Of a DNA stretch of 64,000 bases, positions 35,128-43,400 are shown piece after piece (position 1 is the stretch's first letter; every line of letters starts with the position of its first letter). The stretch comes from Rubritalea profundi (GTDB lineage: Bacteria; Verrucomicrobiota; Verrucomicrobiia; Verrucomicrobiales; Akkermansiaceae). Position numbers and translations under genes: made by a program. The notes under the pieces are model-generated. The model was not told the DNA's origin. It was given only the letters and a program-made list of their open reading frames with translations, and ran no database searches. The DNA lies in the NCBI RefSeq assembly GCF_002954445.1, contig NZ_MQWA01000001.1:833931-897930 (forward strand). Reading direction: 5' to 3'.

Positions 35128-35630
35128 GGTAGAGGGGCGGCTTGACGTGCGCGGTGCTCTCCATTGCTATTGTCTCGGCGTCTCTGGGGGCTATTTCATC
35201 AGGGAGTTTCTGCTCGTCTATTTCATTTTTGTCAGTATTTTCAGCTTTGCTAAGAAGTTCGGCTATATCTGTCTGCAAGGATTGCCGAATCTCTTTGGCA
35301 CGCTTGTAGGTGACGTTTTGATTGATTGAGGCGCGGCCTTTGATGTGCGTTCCCTCGGTACTTACTTACCCGACTTTGAGTAAACCCATCTCACAGGCTA
35401 GTTGAAGGATTTCAACGAATGCCTTGGATATGGCTGGCAGATTCTTTCGGCGAAAGGTGCAGATCGTATCGGGATCGGGATCGGTGTCCGCGGTTAGAAA
35501 GCGCACGGCAACATCGCGGTAGGTGGCGCGTTCGATTTTTCGAGAGCTTAAAATTCCATTGCTGTAGCAATAAACAAGTAACGCGAGCATCATGTGCGGT
35601 GGCATTTGAGCATTGCCGCAGCCAAAAAGT
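35128..35630 (-). pseudogene. Decayed IS5/IS1182-like transposase fragment
   Basis: The minus strand from about 35630 reads CGNAQMPPHMMLALLVYCYS, RKIERATYRDVAVRFLTAD and DTICTFRRKN, the N-terminal DUF772 domain of IS5/IS1182-type transposases. An in-frame TAA at about 35367-35369 interrupts it, after which the same frame continues VSTEGTHIKGRASINQNVTY and then a charged helix to about 35128, matching the family's DGTKIxANAS region. The catalytic C-terminal half is missing and no inverted ends were found. The 5' break falls next to a CTAGCAGT element. Confidence 0.75.
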
Positions 35631-35647
35631 AAATCCCTAGCAGTCAG
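35622..35647 (+). promoter_or_regulatory. Conserved CTAGCAGT element, copy 5
   Basis: CCAAAAAGTAAATCCCTAGC then AGTCAG, about 180 bp upstream of the SGNH-dehydrogenase-cytochrome gene and in the same orientation, at the edge of the transposase remnant. Copy 6 follows 140 bp later before the same gene. Confidence 0.5.
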
Positions 35648-35788
35648 TCGTCCACCCCTCCGCGATTCTGTTCATTTTCCATTATTTTGCGATTTCCCCC
35701 TTGCTTGAGCGTAGTCCACTCGTCACTGTCCACTCATCCCCCCGCCCCCCCCTTTTCCCCTCTCAACGGCGCCCGTCAAGGCCGCCTT

Positions 35789-35814
35789 CTAAAAAGCCAA
35801 TTGTTAGCAGTTTA
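35789..35814 (+). promoter_or_regulatory. Conserved CTAGCAGT element, copy 6
   Basis: CTAAAAAGCCAATTGTTAGC then AGTTTA, ending only about 12 bp before the ATG at 35827. The 35 bp before it (CTCTCAACGGC, GCCCGTCAAGG, CCGCC) closely match the sequence before copy 7, so the conserved region is about 60 bp in this pair. Confidence 0.5.
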
Positions 35815-35826
35815 CTGCACTTTCCC

Positions 35827-38784
35827 ATGAAATTGAAATCCAGTATTCCTACCCCTTCTTCGCTTTACACGGCCCTCTCACTAGGGATCGCAGCCCTCCT
35901 ACCACTCTCCGCGTTCGCCCAGCTTCCACTGCAAGACGGGGACAAGATTAGCATCATCGGAAATGGTCTCGCCGACCGTATGCAGCACGACGGCTGGGTC
36001 GAGACGGTGATCCAGAGCCAGATGGCCGACAAAAAACTGTCCTTCCGAAATCTTTCCTTCACCGGAGACACCGTGACTTCCCGCCCACGCAACAAGGGTT
36101 TCACCTCACCGGAAGACTACCTGAAACACTGCGAAACGGATGCCATCTTCGTCTTTTTCGGCTACAATGAGTCATTCGGCGGCGACAAGCAGGTTGGGAA
36201 ATTCAAGAGCGACCTCGGCAGCATGATCGACAAATACAAGGGTATCAAATTCAATGGCGAGTCCGCGCCGCGCCTGGTGCTCTTCTCCCCGATTGCCCAT
36301 GAGGACCACGGCACGCAGCTATTGCCGAACGGCAACTCCAACAACGTCAACCTAGCCCTCTACACAGGTGCCATCAAACAAGTCGCCGACGAGAAGGGTG
36401 TGGGATTTGTTGATCTATTTTCTGCAACCCAGGGACTCTATAGCAAAGCTGACACCCCACTCACCTTGAACGGCATCCATCTCCTACCCGAGGGCAATCG
36501 CAAGCTTGGTGAAGTGATTGCTTCGGCGCTCACCGGCAAAGAAGTTAAGGCTACCGCTACACTTGAACCACTCCGCCAAGCCGTGCTCGATAAGAACTGG
36601 CACTGGCATAACCGCTACCGCGCAGTCGATGGCAATGATATCTGGGGCGGCCGCTCTGGATTGAAATTCGTCAACGGCCAAACCAACCGCGAAGTGCTTG
36701 AGCATGAACTCTCGATGCTCGATGTAACCACAGCGAACCGCGACCTGAAGGTATGGGCGGTGGCACAGGGCAAGAAATACAAAGTGGACGACTCGAACGT
36801 ACCCAAACCGATCGAGGTGATTTCCAACGTTGGCGGCGGCAGCAAGAGCTCCAGCGCTGCTAAGGAAGGCAACAAGGACTACCTGAGCGGCAAGGAGGCG
36901 ATCTCCAAGATGCACATGCCTGAGGGATTCGAAGTGAACCTGTTCGCTGATGAAAAAATGTTCCCTGAAATGGCGAACCCTGTGCAGATGCAGGTCGATG
37001 CCAAAGGGCGCCTCTGGGCTGCATGCTGGAACACTTACCCGAAATGGGAGCCTCTCAAGGAAATGAACGACAGCCTGCTAATCCTACCGGATGAAAACCG
37101 CGATGGGGTCGCCGACCAGGCGATCGAATTCGCTAGAGTTCACAACCCGCTGGGCTTCGAGTTCTGGGGCGGCGGTGTGATCGTCGCAACCCAGCCTGAC
37201 ATCATTTTCCTCAAGGACACGGATGGCGATGACAAGGCGGACCTCCGCATCGTCCTAGTCCAGGGTATCGGATCCTCCGACACCCACCACGCGGCCAACA
37301 ATTTCGTCGTCGGCCCAGACGGTGCGCTCTACTGGCAAAGCGGGATCTTCCTGCAGAACAATTTCGAGCATCCGTGGGGTCCCTCTTTGTCCTCGACGGC
37401 ATCCGGGATGTATCGGTTCGACCCGCGCCAGCACACGATCACCTTCCACGCCAGCAACCGCCCAAACCCCCACGGGATCAGCTTCGACCGCTGGGGATAC
37501 CAATTCGCCAACGACGGCACCGGCGGACGCTCCTACCAGGTGCGCCCTTCGGGCAAAGGGTTTAAAATGTTCACTCTGCTGAAAAAGGAAGTCAGGCCGG
37601 CAGCGGCAGATGCTATCGTTTCCAGTTCGAATTTCCCCGATGACCTGCAGCAGGATTTCCTCGTCTGTAACACCATCGGCTACCTCGGCATCAAACGCTA
37701 CAAACTCCACCGCGACGGCTTCACTGACGGAAAAAAAGAATACAAGCCCGGTGAAATCTGGGGTACCCCGACCGACAGTTTTTTCTACAGCGACGACAAA
37801 AACTTCCGCCCCACCGATGCAGTCTTCGGCGAAGATGGAGGACTCTATATTGCCGACTGGCAGAACGTGATCATTGGCCACATGCAGCACAACATCCGCG
37901 ATCCTTATCGGGACAAGAAGCACGGCCGTATCTACCGCCTGATCTGTAAGGACAGACCTCTGCAAAAACCGGTAGCAATCGCCGGCCAACCGGTCGCCGC
38001 CCTGCTCGACAACTTGAAACATCCTGTCGATGGCGTCCGCCATCGTACGCGGGTTGAGTTAAGCGCACGCAAGTCCGACGAGGTCATCGCCGCTCTCGGC
38101 GAATGGGTGACACAGTTCAACCCCAAGAAAGCTGAGGATGCCCTTCCCCTTCTTGAAGCGCTTTGGCTGTATCAGCAAAATCATGTCCGCAACGAGGAAT
38201 TGCTCGCCACCCTGCTCGAATCCCCCGAGCAGCACGCCCGCATCGCCGCCGCGACAGTAAAGCATTTCTGGGGACCAGCCGACCCGACTCAAGGGAAAAT
38301 GGCGACCCAAATCGTGGAGGTTGAGAAAAAACTTAAAATCGACGTTCCCGCCCACCTTTCCGGCGCGGATGCTGTGGCTTACAAGCTCGGCGGCGAGATA
38401 TTCCACCGGGATGCCCATTGTGCCACCTGCCACCAACCGGATGGCAAGGGCATGGACCCCGTCTATCCTCCACTCGCCGGCAGCCAATGGGTCACTGGAG
38501 ACCAAGAAAGACTTGCCAAGCTCACTCTCCACGGACTCTGGGGTAAGATTGAAGTCAAAGGCAAAACCTACGACCCGACGAAAGGCGTCCCGCCAATGAC
38601 AGCCTTCGGCTCACTCCTCGACGACAAAGAAACCGCCGCCGTCCTTACCTACGTCCGCAACTCATGGGGCAACAAGGCCGCGCCGGTGAAGGCTGAGACA
38701 GTGAAAAAAGTCCGCGCCGCCACCAGTGACCGAAGCATCTTCTGGAAGCCCGAGGAATTGCTCAAAGCTCATCCGATGAAATAG
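35827..38784 (+). CDS. SGNH-fold + PVC dehydrogenase + cytochrome c fusion protein, secreted
   Basis: About 985 residues from ATG 35827, chosen for its signal peptide (LYTALSLGIAALLPLSAFA). Residues about 40-245 form an SGNH-fold domain in which GDS is replaced by IIGNGLADRM and the acid/histidine block reads LNGIHLLPEGN, so Ser and Asp are missing. Residues about 350-730 form the PVC dehydrogenase propeller (MPEGFEVNLFADEKMF, DENRDGVADQ, DTDGDDKADLR, NPHGISFDRWGYQFANDGTG). A C-terminal cytochrome c domain has CATCH at about 865-869 and an MTAFGSLLDD methionine ligand region. It is the fused counterpart of the separate genes at 7213-11537. It probably oxidises a sugar-type substrate in the periplasm. 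ThuA follows 41 bp downstream. Confidence 0.87.
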   Translation: MKLKSSIPTPSSLYTALSLGIAALLPLSAFAQLPLQDGDKISIIGNGLADRMQHDGWVETVIQSQMADKKLSFRNLSFTGDTVTSRPRNKGFTSPEDYLKHCETDAIFVFFGYNESFGGDKQVGKFKSDLGSMIDKYKGIKFNGESAPRLVLFSPIAHEDHGTQLLPNGNSNNVNLALYTGAIKQVADEKGVGFVDLFSATQGLYSKADTPLTLNGIHLLPEGNRKLGEVIASALTGKEVKATATLEPLRQAVLDKNWHWHNRYRAVDGNDIWGGRSGLKFVNGQTNREVLEHELSMLDVTTANRDLKVWAVAQGKKYKVDDSNVPKPIEVISNVGGGSKSSSAAKEGNKDYLSGKEAISKMHMPEGFEVNLFADEKMFPEMANPVQMQVDAKGRLWAACWNTYPKWEPLKEMNDSLLILPDENRDGVADQAIEFARVHNPLGFEFWGGGVIVATQPDIIFLKDTDGDDKADLRIVLVQGIGSSDTHHAANNFVVGPDGALYWQSGIFLQNNFEHPWGPSLSSTASGMYRFDPRQHTITFHASNRPNPHGISFDRWGYQFANDGTGGRSYQVRPSGKGFKMFTLLKKEVRPAAADAIVSSSNFPDDLQQDFLVCNTIGYLGIKRYKLHRDGFTDGKKEYKPGEIWGTPTDSFFYSDDKNFRPTDAVFGEDGGLYIADWQNVIIGHMQHNIRDPYRDKKHGRIYRLICKDRPLQKPVAIAGQPVAALLDNLKHPVDGVRHRTRVELSARKSDEVIAALGEWVTQFNPKKAEDALPLLEALWLYQQNHVRNEELLATLLESPEQHARIAAATVKHFWGPADPTQGKMATQIVEVEKKLKIDVPAHLSGADAVAYKLGGEIFHRDAHCATCHQPDGKGMDPVYPPLAGSQWVTGDQERLAKLTLHGLWGKIEVKGKTYDPTKGVPPMTAFGSLLDDKETAAVLTYVRNSWGNKAAPVKAETVKKVRAATSDRSIFWKPEELLKAHPMK

Positions 38785-38825
38785 ACTTCCACCCAATTCA
38801 AACTGAAACAAAGACAATTCATACC

Positions 38826-39854
38826 ATGAAAAATATCCTCATACTCTTCGCCTTGCTCACAGGTTTAGCACAGGCCGACACCTCCATCGTTTACCAAGGA
38901 GATGCCGGTCCAGGACTTGGCAAGCACATCGTCTTCCTCGCCAGCGATCACGAATATCGTACTGAAGAAACCAGCCCAGCGCTCGCTCGCATCCTCGCAA
39001 AACGCCTCGGCTTCAAGTGCACAGTCGTTTTCGGAGTTGATAAAGATGGCTTCATCGAGGCTGGTTCTTCGAATATTTCCGGATTGGAAGCGCTCAAGGA
39101 TGCTGACCTGTTCTTCATCTTCGCCCGGTTCCTGAATCCGCCGGACGACCAGATGGCTCACATCGAATCCTACATTGAGCGCGGTGGCCCGGTCGTCGGG
39201 CTGCGTACCTCCTCCCATGCTTTCAAGATTCCCAAGAACTCGAAGTATGCGAAGTATGACTTCAAATCCAACGTCAAAGGATACGAAAAAGGTTTCGGCC
39301 ACCAGATCCTTGGAAATACCTGGGTCGGCCACTACGGCACCAACCACAAACAGGGTACCCGCATCCAGATCATCCCCGCACAGAAGGAGCATGCCATCCT
39401 CACGGGTGTTAGCGACAATGCGTTCACCCATGCCGGTGCATATGTTGGAAAACCCGGCCCCGACTTCACCGTTCTGACCAAATCGCAGCCGCTCGTTTCG
39501 ATGGATCCTAACGCCGAGCCTGACACAAAAAAACCGCCAATGCCATCCACATGGACTAGGCATTACGAGACCAAGGACGGGAAGAAGCACCGCGTTTTCC
39601 ATTCCACCCAAGGCGCATCAGAGGATATTCTGGATGAAAACTACCGCCGCATGATCATCAACGGCGTCCTGTGGGCGGCTGGCATGGAAAAAGTCATCAA
39701 GCCCGGTCTCGACATCTCATTCGTCGGCCCCTACCAGCCGAGCACCTTCTCCTTCGGCGGCAATGTGAAGAATGTGAAGCCCTCCGAACTCGCCGGATGG
39801 GATTCCCCCATCATGCCGGCCCGCGAAGAGAAGAAAGCGAAGAAGAAAAAGTAG
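38826..39854 (+). CDS. ThuA domain secreted protein
   Basis: Protein of 342 residues with a signal peptide (about 1-17) and a ThuA domain (class I glutamine amidotransferase-like fold): IVFLASDHEYRTEETSPALA, DADLFFIFARFLNPPDDQM, GGPVVGLRTSSHAFK and, near the end, RRMIINGVLWAAGME. ThuA was linked to trehalose/disaccharide catabolism in rhizobia and may act on keto-sugars. The C-terminus is a lysine-rich tail. It lies 41 bp after the dehydrogenase-cytochrome gene, so it is probably one operon for extracytoplasmic sugar oxidation. Confidence 0.87.
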   Translation: MKNILILFALLTGLAQADTSIVYQGDAGPGLGKHIVFLASDHEYRTEETSPALARILAKRLGFKCTVVFGVDKDGFIEAGSSNISGLEALKDADLFFIFARFLNPPDDQMAHIESYIERGGPVVGLRTSSHAFKIPKNSKYAKYDFKSNVKGYEKGFGHQILGNTWVGHYGTNHKQGTRIQIIPAQKEHAILTGVSDNAFTHAGAYVGKPGPDFTVLTKSQPLVSMDPNAEPDTKKPPMPSTWTRHYETKDGKKHRVFHSTQGASEDILDENYRRMIINGVLWAAGMEKVIKPGLDISFVGPYQPSTFSFGGNVKNVKPSELAGWDSPIMPAREEKKAKKKK

Positions 39855-39942
39855 CTGCCACGCGAGCGTTTGATTCCCCGCGTTTTACTCTTTCTTCATC
39901 ACCCCCCTTTCCTCCCTCTCAACGGCACCCTCAAGGATGCCA

Positions 39943-39970
39943 CCCAAAAAGCAAATTCCTAGCAATCGCA
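39943..39970 (+). promoter_or_regulatory. Conserved CTAGCAGT element, copy 7
   Basis: CCCAAAAAGC followed by AAATTCCTAGCAATCGCA. It lies after the ThuA gene in plus orientation, but the next gene is on the minus strand, so this copy has no obvious target. The preceding CTCTCAACGGC-ACCC-TCAAGG matches copy 6. It may be left from a lost gene. Confidence 0.45.
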
Positions 39971-39974
39971 GTGA

Positions 39975-40041
39975 GTTAGCAGCTCCGCTGGGATCATTTT
40001 GAGCGACCGAGACGGTCGCGCTACCTGGAGAGACCTTCACA
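39975..40041. repeat. Dispersed repeat, copy A
   Basis: GTTAGCAGCTCCGCTGGGAT, then CATTTTGAGCGACCGAGACG, GTCGCGCTACCTGGAGAGAC and CTTCACA. It shares most bases with copy B at 63247-63345. The part CGACCGAGACGGTCG is palindromic, as in REP-like elements. Confidence 0.7.
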
Positions 40042-40107
40042 TTGCGTAAATATTGTGTGTCTAATCCGTAAGCGTTGCGTAAATATTGTGTGTCTAATCC
40101 GTAAGCG
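40042..40107. repeat. 33-bp perfect tandem duplication
   Basis: Two identical adjacent copies of a 33-bp unit starting TTGCGTAAATATTGTGTGTC and ending AATCCGTAAGCG. The unit begins at the end of dispersed repeat A and partly matches the tail of copy B (ATATTG, ATGTCTA). Confidence 0.85.
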
Positions 40108-40115
40108 CTCAATAG

Positions 40116-40141
40116 AAAAGTATCATAGGTGTGATACTTTT
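40116..40141. promoter_or_regulatory. Perfect 10-bp inverted repeat (hairpin or operator)
   Basis: AAAAGTATCA, a 6-nt loop TAGGTG, then TGATACTTTT. As RNA it is a perfect AU-rich hairpin with U-run; as DNA it could be a dimeric repressor site. No start codon for a convincing gene lies directly downstream. Confidence 0.45.
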
Positions 40142-40322
40142 ATCAGCCTTCGTTCAAACGACGGAGCGACCAGAGTCCGCTCTTCTTGAGCTTGCCTTTC
40201 GGCTTGCTGCTGCCTGTTTTACGGCCGGGCTTGAGGTCGTCACCTTATCCCCCCCACTGACGAAAAGAAAGCAACTCAACAAAACTCTGTCGTGTCGCAT
40301 GCCGCTATTTGGAGGATCGCAA

Positions 40323-40360
40323 AAAAAGCGAAGCCGGTGAGGGCCTCGCTTTTTGTTTTA
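40323..40360 (-). terminator. Terminator of the DUF1080-dehydrogenase operon
   Basis: On the minus strand AAAAAGCGAGGCC, loop, GGCTTCGCTTTTT: an 8-bp stem with one G-U pair followed by a T run, 20-50 bp after the stop of the 40373 gene. Reading on the plus strand introduces an A-C mismatch, so it acts mainly for the minus genes. Confidence 0.7.
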
Positions 40361-40372
40361 ATAGATAGGAAC

Positions 40373-43354
40373 TTACTTACCTAGTTCGTGAATGGTCATC
40401 CAGACTGGGAAGATTGCTTCGTCTAGGTCTTTGGTTTCGACATCAACATCTAGCTTGAGCTCGTGCATTGGCTGCATGTTATCGATGCTGAGGAAGACGG
40501 ACTTTTTATCCTCCTGTAGCTTTGCAGCAGTGACCGCGAGCTTGCTCCAGCCCTGTTTCGTAGCATCGTCGATGAGGTACTCTTTAGAACCATAGACTTC
40601 GCTCCATTTGATGTTTGCTGCTTTGATTGAATAGGACTCAGGATCTCCAGCGAGCTCGCCGTCGAGTTCGAAGTTAAAGTGAACCAGTAGTCCCTTTTCT
40701 TTAGCCTGAACGAGGGTCACAGTGTTGTGCTGCGCGCCAGTGAAACGGATACGGTCGATGCCACCGAGTTCGGCAGCATTTGTCTGCCACCCTTTAAGTC
40801 CACCAATGAAGAGTTGGCCGTCGGCTGGGTTGAAACGCGCACGGAGGGCACTAGAAGTAAGCGCGGGGAATGGGACTTTCGTCACACCTCCCTGAACTTG
40901 ACCATTCACGGTCTCGTGGAAGACTCGGTAAACCGAACTTTTTCCGTAAGAGCAATGCAGCAACTGATCTTTCGGCATTCCGAAGCGCTCATCTGTGGTC
41001 CAGACTTGGCTACCGCCAGAATTGTCTACATCCATAGGAAGCCACATCAATGGCTTAGCCATCTCGCTCACATCATTCACTTCTGGTTTAGCACCCCAAA
41101 TAGAACTCTTGAGTTTCTCTTTCTGGGCGTAGGTGTCGACCACACCACCGAAGTAGTCTTTGGTCACCCAGTGGATAGGGCAACGCGGCATGAAGGAGCC
41201 TTCGTTGTCGCCTGCGGTAATTTCACCGTTAGGTCCCACACCAATACCGTTAGGAGAACGGAATCCTGAGGCAAATTGCTCCAGAGTGCTGCCTTCTTTA
41301 CTGACTTTGAAGATGCTTCCGTTAGTTGGAGAAATACGCTCGAATCCACGTCCTCCAGAGCGCACAGGAGATCCCTGAGCGAACCAGAAGTTGCCTTCAG
41401 CATCAGTCTTTAGATCAAAGCTGAAGATGTGGAAGCCTTTGTTGATTTTCCAGTCGTTGTTGAATGTTTCGAAGAAGTCCGTCTCGCCGTCGCCGTTGAG
41501 GTCGTGGTGTTTCGTGATTTGGTCGTTACCTACAGTGTAGATTGTGTTGTCAACAATCGTCAGACCGAGTGTCTCGTGGAGGCCGGTTGCGATGAGTTGG
41601 TACTCGAGTTTTTCTAGTTTTTCATCGATCCCAGTGACCTTCCAAAGGTCGCCATCCCAAGTCGAGAATGCGAGGCTCTTACCGCCTTCAAAGAAATCAA
41701 ATCCGCCCACACGTATCTTCAATCCGAATGGATTGTCATGCGGCAGAGTGATCTTGTCCGTCACGTAAGGAGCCTTTTTGGTGGAAACCTTTCCAGTGGT
41801 GACGATTGGTTTTTCCGTAGAGTAACGTGGCTTACCGCCCTTGATGCTTGCTGAAAGTGGTGCAAATTTACTCACTGCTGCGATCACTTCAGCGGGGGCT
41901 GTTTTGCCAGTCCACACAGCGAGTGTGATAGATTTCTCGGACTTGTTAGCTGAGATAGTTAAGTAAATAGCTCCATCTTTGGCACTGAACTTAGCTCCTG
42001 CAGAAGCGACAAATGTGGTGCCATTGACTTTAGCAATGGTACCTGAAGCATCCACAGCCACCTCGCCTTTGCTGTCGGCGATGTAGAGCTCTTTAGCTTT
42101 GCTCAATTTAGAAAGCTCTAACTGACGAACAATCACTTTGGTGGCGTCTATTTGCACAGCATCCGGGCTATCTAACACAGAAGCCTCACCTACGCTGTAG
42201 GAGAAAACAACTTTGCCATCGGCAACGTAGTAGCCATTGAATTTTGCCCAGTCTTTCGGCAGGCTGCCGAGGTTTGGAAGTTGGCCGTCGGACGCACGTG
42301 GATCTGAAAATGATCCGTCAGCATTTGCCCAGCCAGGTTGATTCTTAGCAGCAAAGAGAGCCAACTTCTCATTCCAAGAAGGAGTCGCTCCGTGGCCACC
42401 TTGATAAGGCAAGCCGTGGAAGCCTGCGCCACCACCATTAGTCCAAGCTCCCGCGAGCTGGAATGTGTCAGCATTGAATACTGCTCCAACATTGGTGGAG
42501 TCGTCGAGGAGGTTGACGTAGTACGCACAATTCACATCGTAGGCGTCGTCGTTGCCGGAGAGTACGTTGCCGATCACTGGGCCACGCTTGCTGAAAATCT
42601 TTTTACGAAATTTCTGAGCTTCGTTGGCGGCATCTGCGCCTGTTAGCTCGCGGAACTTAATATTTCGATACGACACCTCGTCGCCATGATCCTGTAGGCC
42701 AATGACGCCTTTCTGGAGCATCCCATAGTCTTTGTTGTTTTTAAATTTACTCTTCGGAAGTCGCTTATCAAACCAAGTCTCGTCACCCACTGTGTAACGG
42801 TAGAGCTCTTTACCATTGAGATAGTGCGTGAACTCGCTATTGCGGCAAATTATTTTCACTTTATTCCAGCCATCTTCATTCAGTACTTTTCTACCTTTAC
42901 GCATGCCGATGAAGTCATACAGGGCTCCAGCGGAATGTGTTCCTCGGTCATTAGCTGTGTCGTTTATCACCTGCATTTCGAGCGCGTTCGCCCAAATAGC
43001 GCCCTTACCACTAGGATCCACACGCAAGAACACGCCACTATTGCCCTTAGTGTTCCATTCGAGCTCAAGCTCGTAGTTCTCTGCGAGTGACGCAGGGAAG
43101 TAGATGTCTCCGCCACCGCTTTTAGCGGCGAGAGTGAGCACGCCGTCCTTGACGGACCAGCCACCAGCTTCGAGCGCCTTACGGCTTTTCCAGCTGTCGA
43201 TACCTTTGAGTGTTTTGCCGTCGAAGAGCGGCTTCCAACCAATTACTTGTTCTTCTTCAGTGATCAGCACAGGCTGCTCAGCGAAGACCAAAGGTGTGCT
43301 CGCAAAAGCGGCTCCGAAGAGCGCCGCGCTGAGCATTGATGTTGTTAGTTTCAT
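40373..43354 (-). CDS. DUF1080 + DUF6797 + glucose/sorbosone dehydrogenase-like secreted protein
   Basis: About 993 residues from ATG 43354, which opens a signal peptide (MKLTTSMLSAALFGAAFAST); the longer frame upstream overlaps the previous gene. Residues about 25-250 form DUF1080 (WKPLFDGKTLKGIDSW, NYELELEWNTKGNSGVFLRV, EMQVINDTANDRG). Residues about 260-560 match DUF6797 (YVNLLDDSTNVGAVFNADTF, GLPYQGGHGATPSW). Residues about 590-920 form a propeller resembling PVC dehydrogenases (DLNGDGETDFFETF, FASGFRSPNGIGVGPNGE). The last 70 residues form a beta domain. It lies 46 bp after the pentaheme cytochrome gene on the same strand, the likely electron acceptor. Substrate is unknown, probably sugar-derived. 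Confidence 0.85.
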   Translation of the reverse strand: MKLTTSMLSAALFGAAFASTPLVFAEQPVLITEEEQVIGWKPLFDGKTLKGIDSWKSRKALEAGGWSVKDGVLTLAAKSGGGDIYFPASLAENYELELEWNTKGNSGVFLRVDPSGKGAIWANALEMQVINDTANDRGTHSAGALYDFIGMRKGRKVLNEDGWNKVKIICRNSEFTHYLNGKELYRYTVGDETWFDKRLPKSKFKNNKDYGMLQKGVIGLQDHGDEVSYRNIKFRELTGADAANEAQKFRKKIFSKRGPVIGNVLSGNDDAYDVNCAYYVNLLDDSTNVGAVFNADTFQLAGAWTNGGGAGFHGLPYQGGHGATPSWNEKLALFAAKNQPGWANADGSFSDPRASDGQLPNLGSLPKDWAKFNGYYVADGKVVFSYSVGEASVLDSPDAVQIDATKVIVRQLELSKLSKAKELYIADSKGEVAVDASGTIAKVNGTTFVASAGAKFSAKDGAIYLTISANKSEKSITLAVWTGKTAPAEVIAAVSKFAPLSASIKGGKPRYSTEKPIVTTGKVSTKKAPYVTDKITLPHDNPFGLKIRVGGFDFFEGGKSLAFSTWDGDLWKVTGIDEKLEKLEYQLIATGLHETLGLTIVDNTIYTVGNDQITKHHDLNGDGETDFFETFNNDWKINKGFHIFSFDLKTDAEGNFWFAQGSPVRSGGRGFERISPTNGSIFKVSKEGSTLEQFASGFRSPNGIGVGPNGEITAGDNEGSFMPRCPIHWVTKDYFGGVVDTYAQKEKLKSSIWGAKPEVNDVSEMAKPLMWLPMDVDNSGGSQVWTTDERFGMPKDQLLHCSYGKSSVYRVFHETVNGQVQGGVTKVPFPALTSSALRARFNPADGQLFIGGLKGWQTNAAELGGIDRIRFTGAQHNTVTLVQAKEKGLLVHFNFELDGELAGDPESYSIKAANIKWSEVYGSKEYLIDDATKQGWSKLAVTAAKLQEDKKSVFLSIDNMQPMHELKLDVDVETKDLDEAIFPVWMTIHELGK

Positions 43355-43400
43355 TTGAATGTTATTAAGTTGTTTGTTGGGAAATTTCTTACTTATCAGA

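Noticed and set aside
37255-39611. Long minus-strand frames opposite the dehydrogenase-cytochrome and ThuA genes (37255-38043, 38865-39611)
   Set aside because: Both lie fully within well-supported plus-strand genes in GC-rich sequence, where antisense frames stay open by codon bias.
40042-40107. CRISPR-like repeat
   Set aside because: Only two 33-bp copies, directly adjacent with no spacer, and no cas gene nearby.
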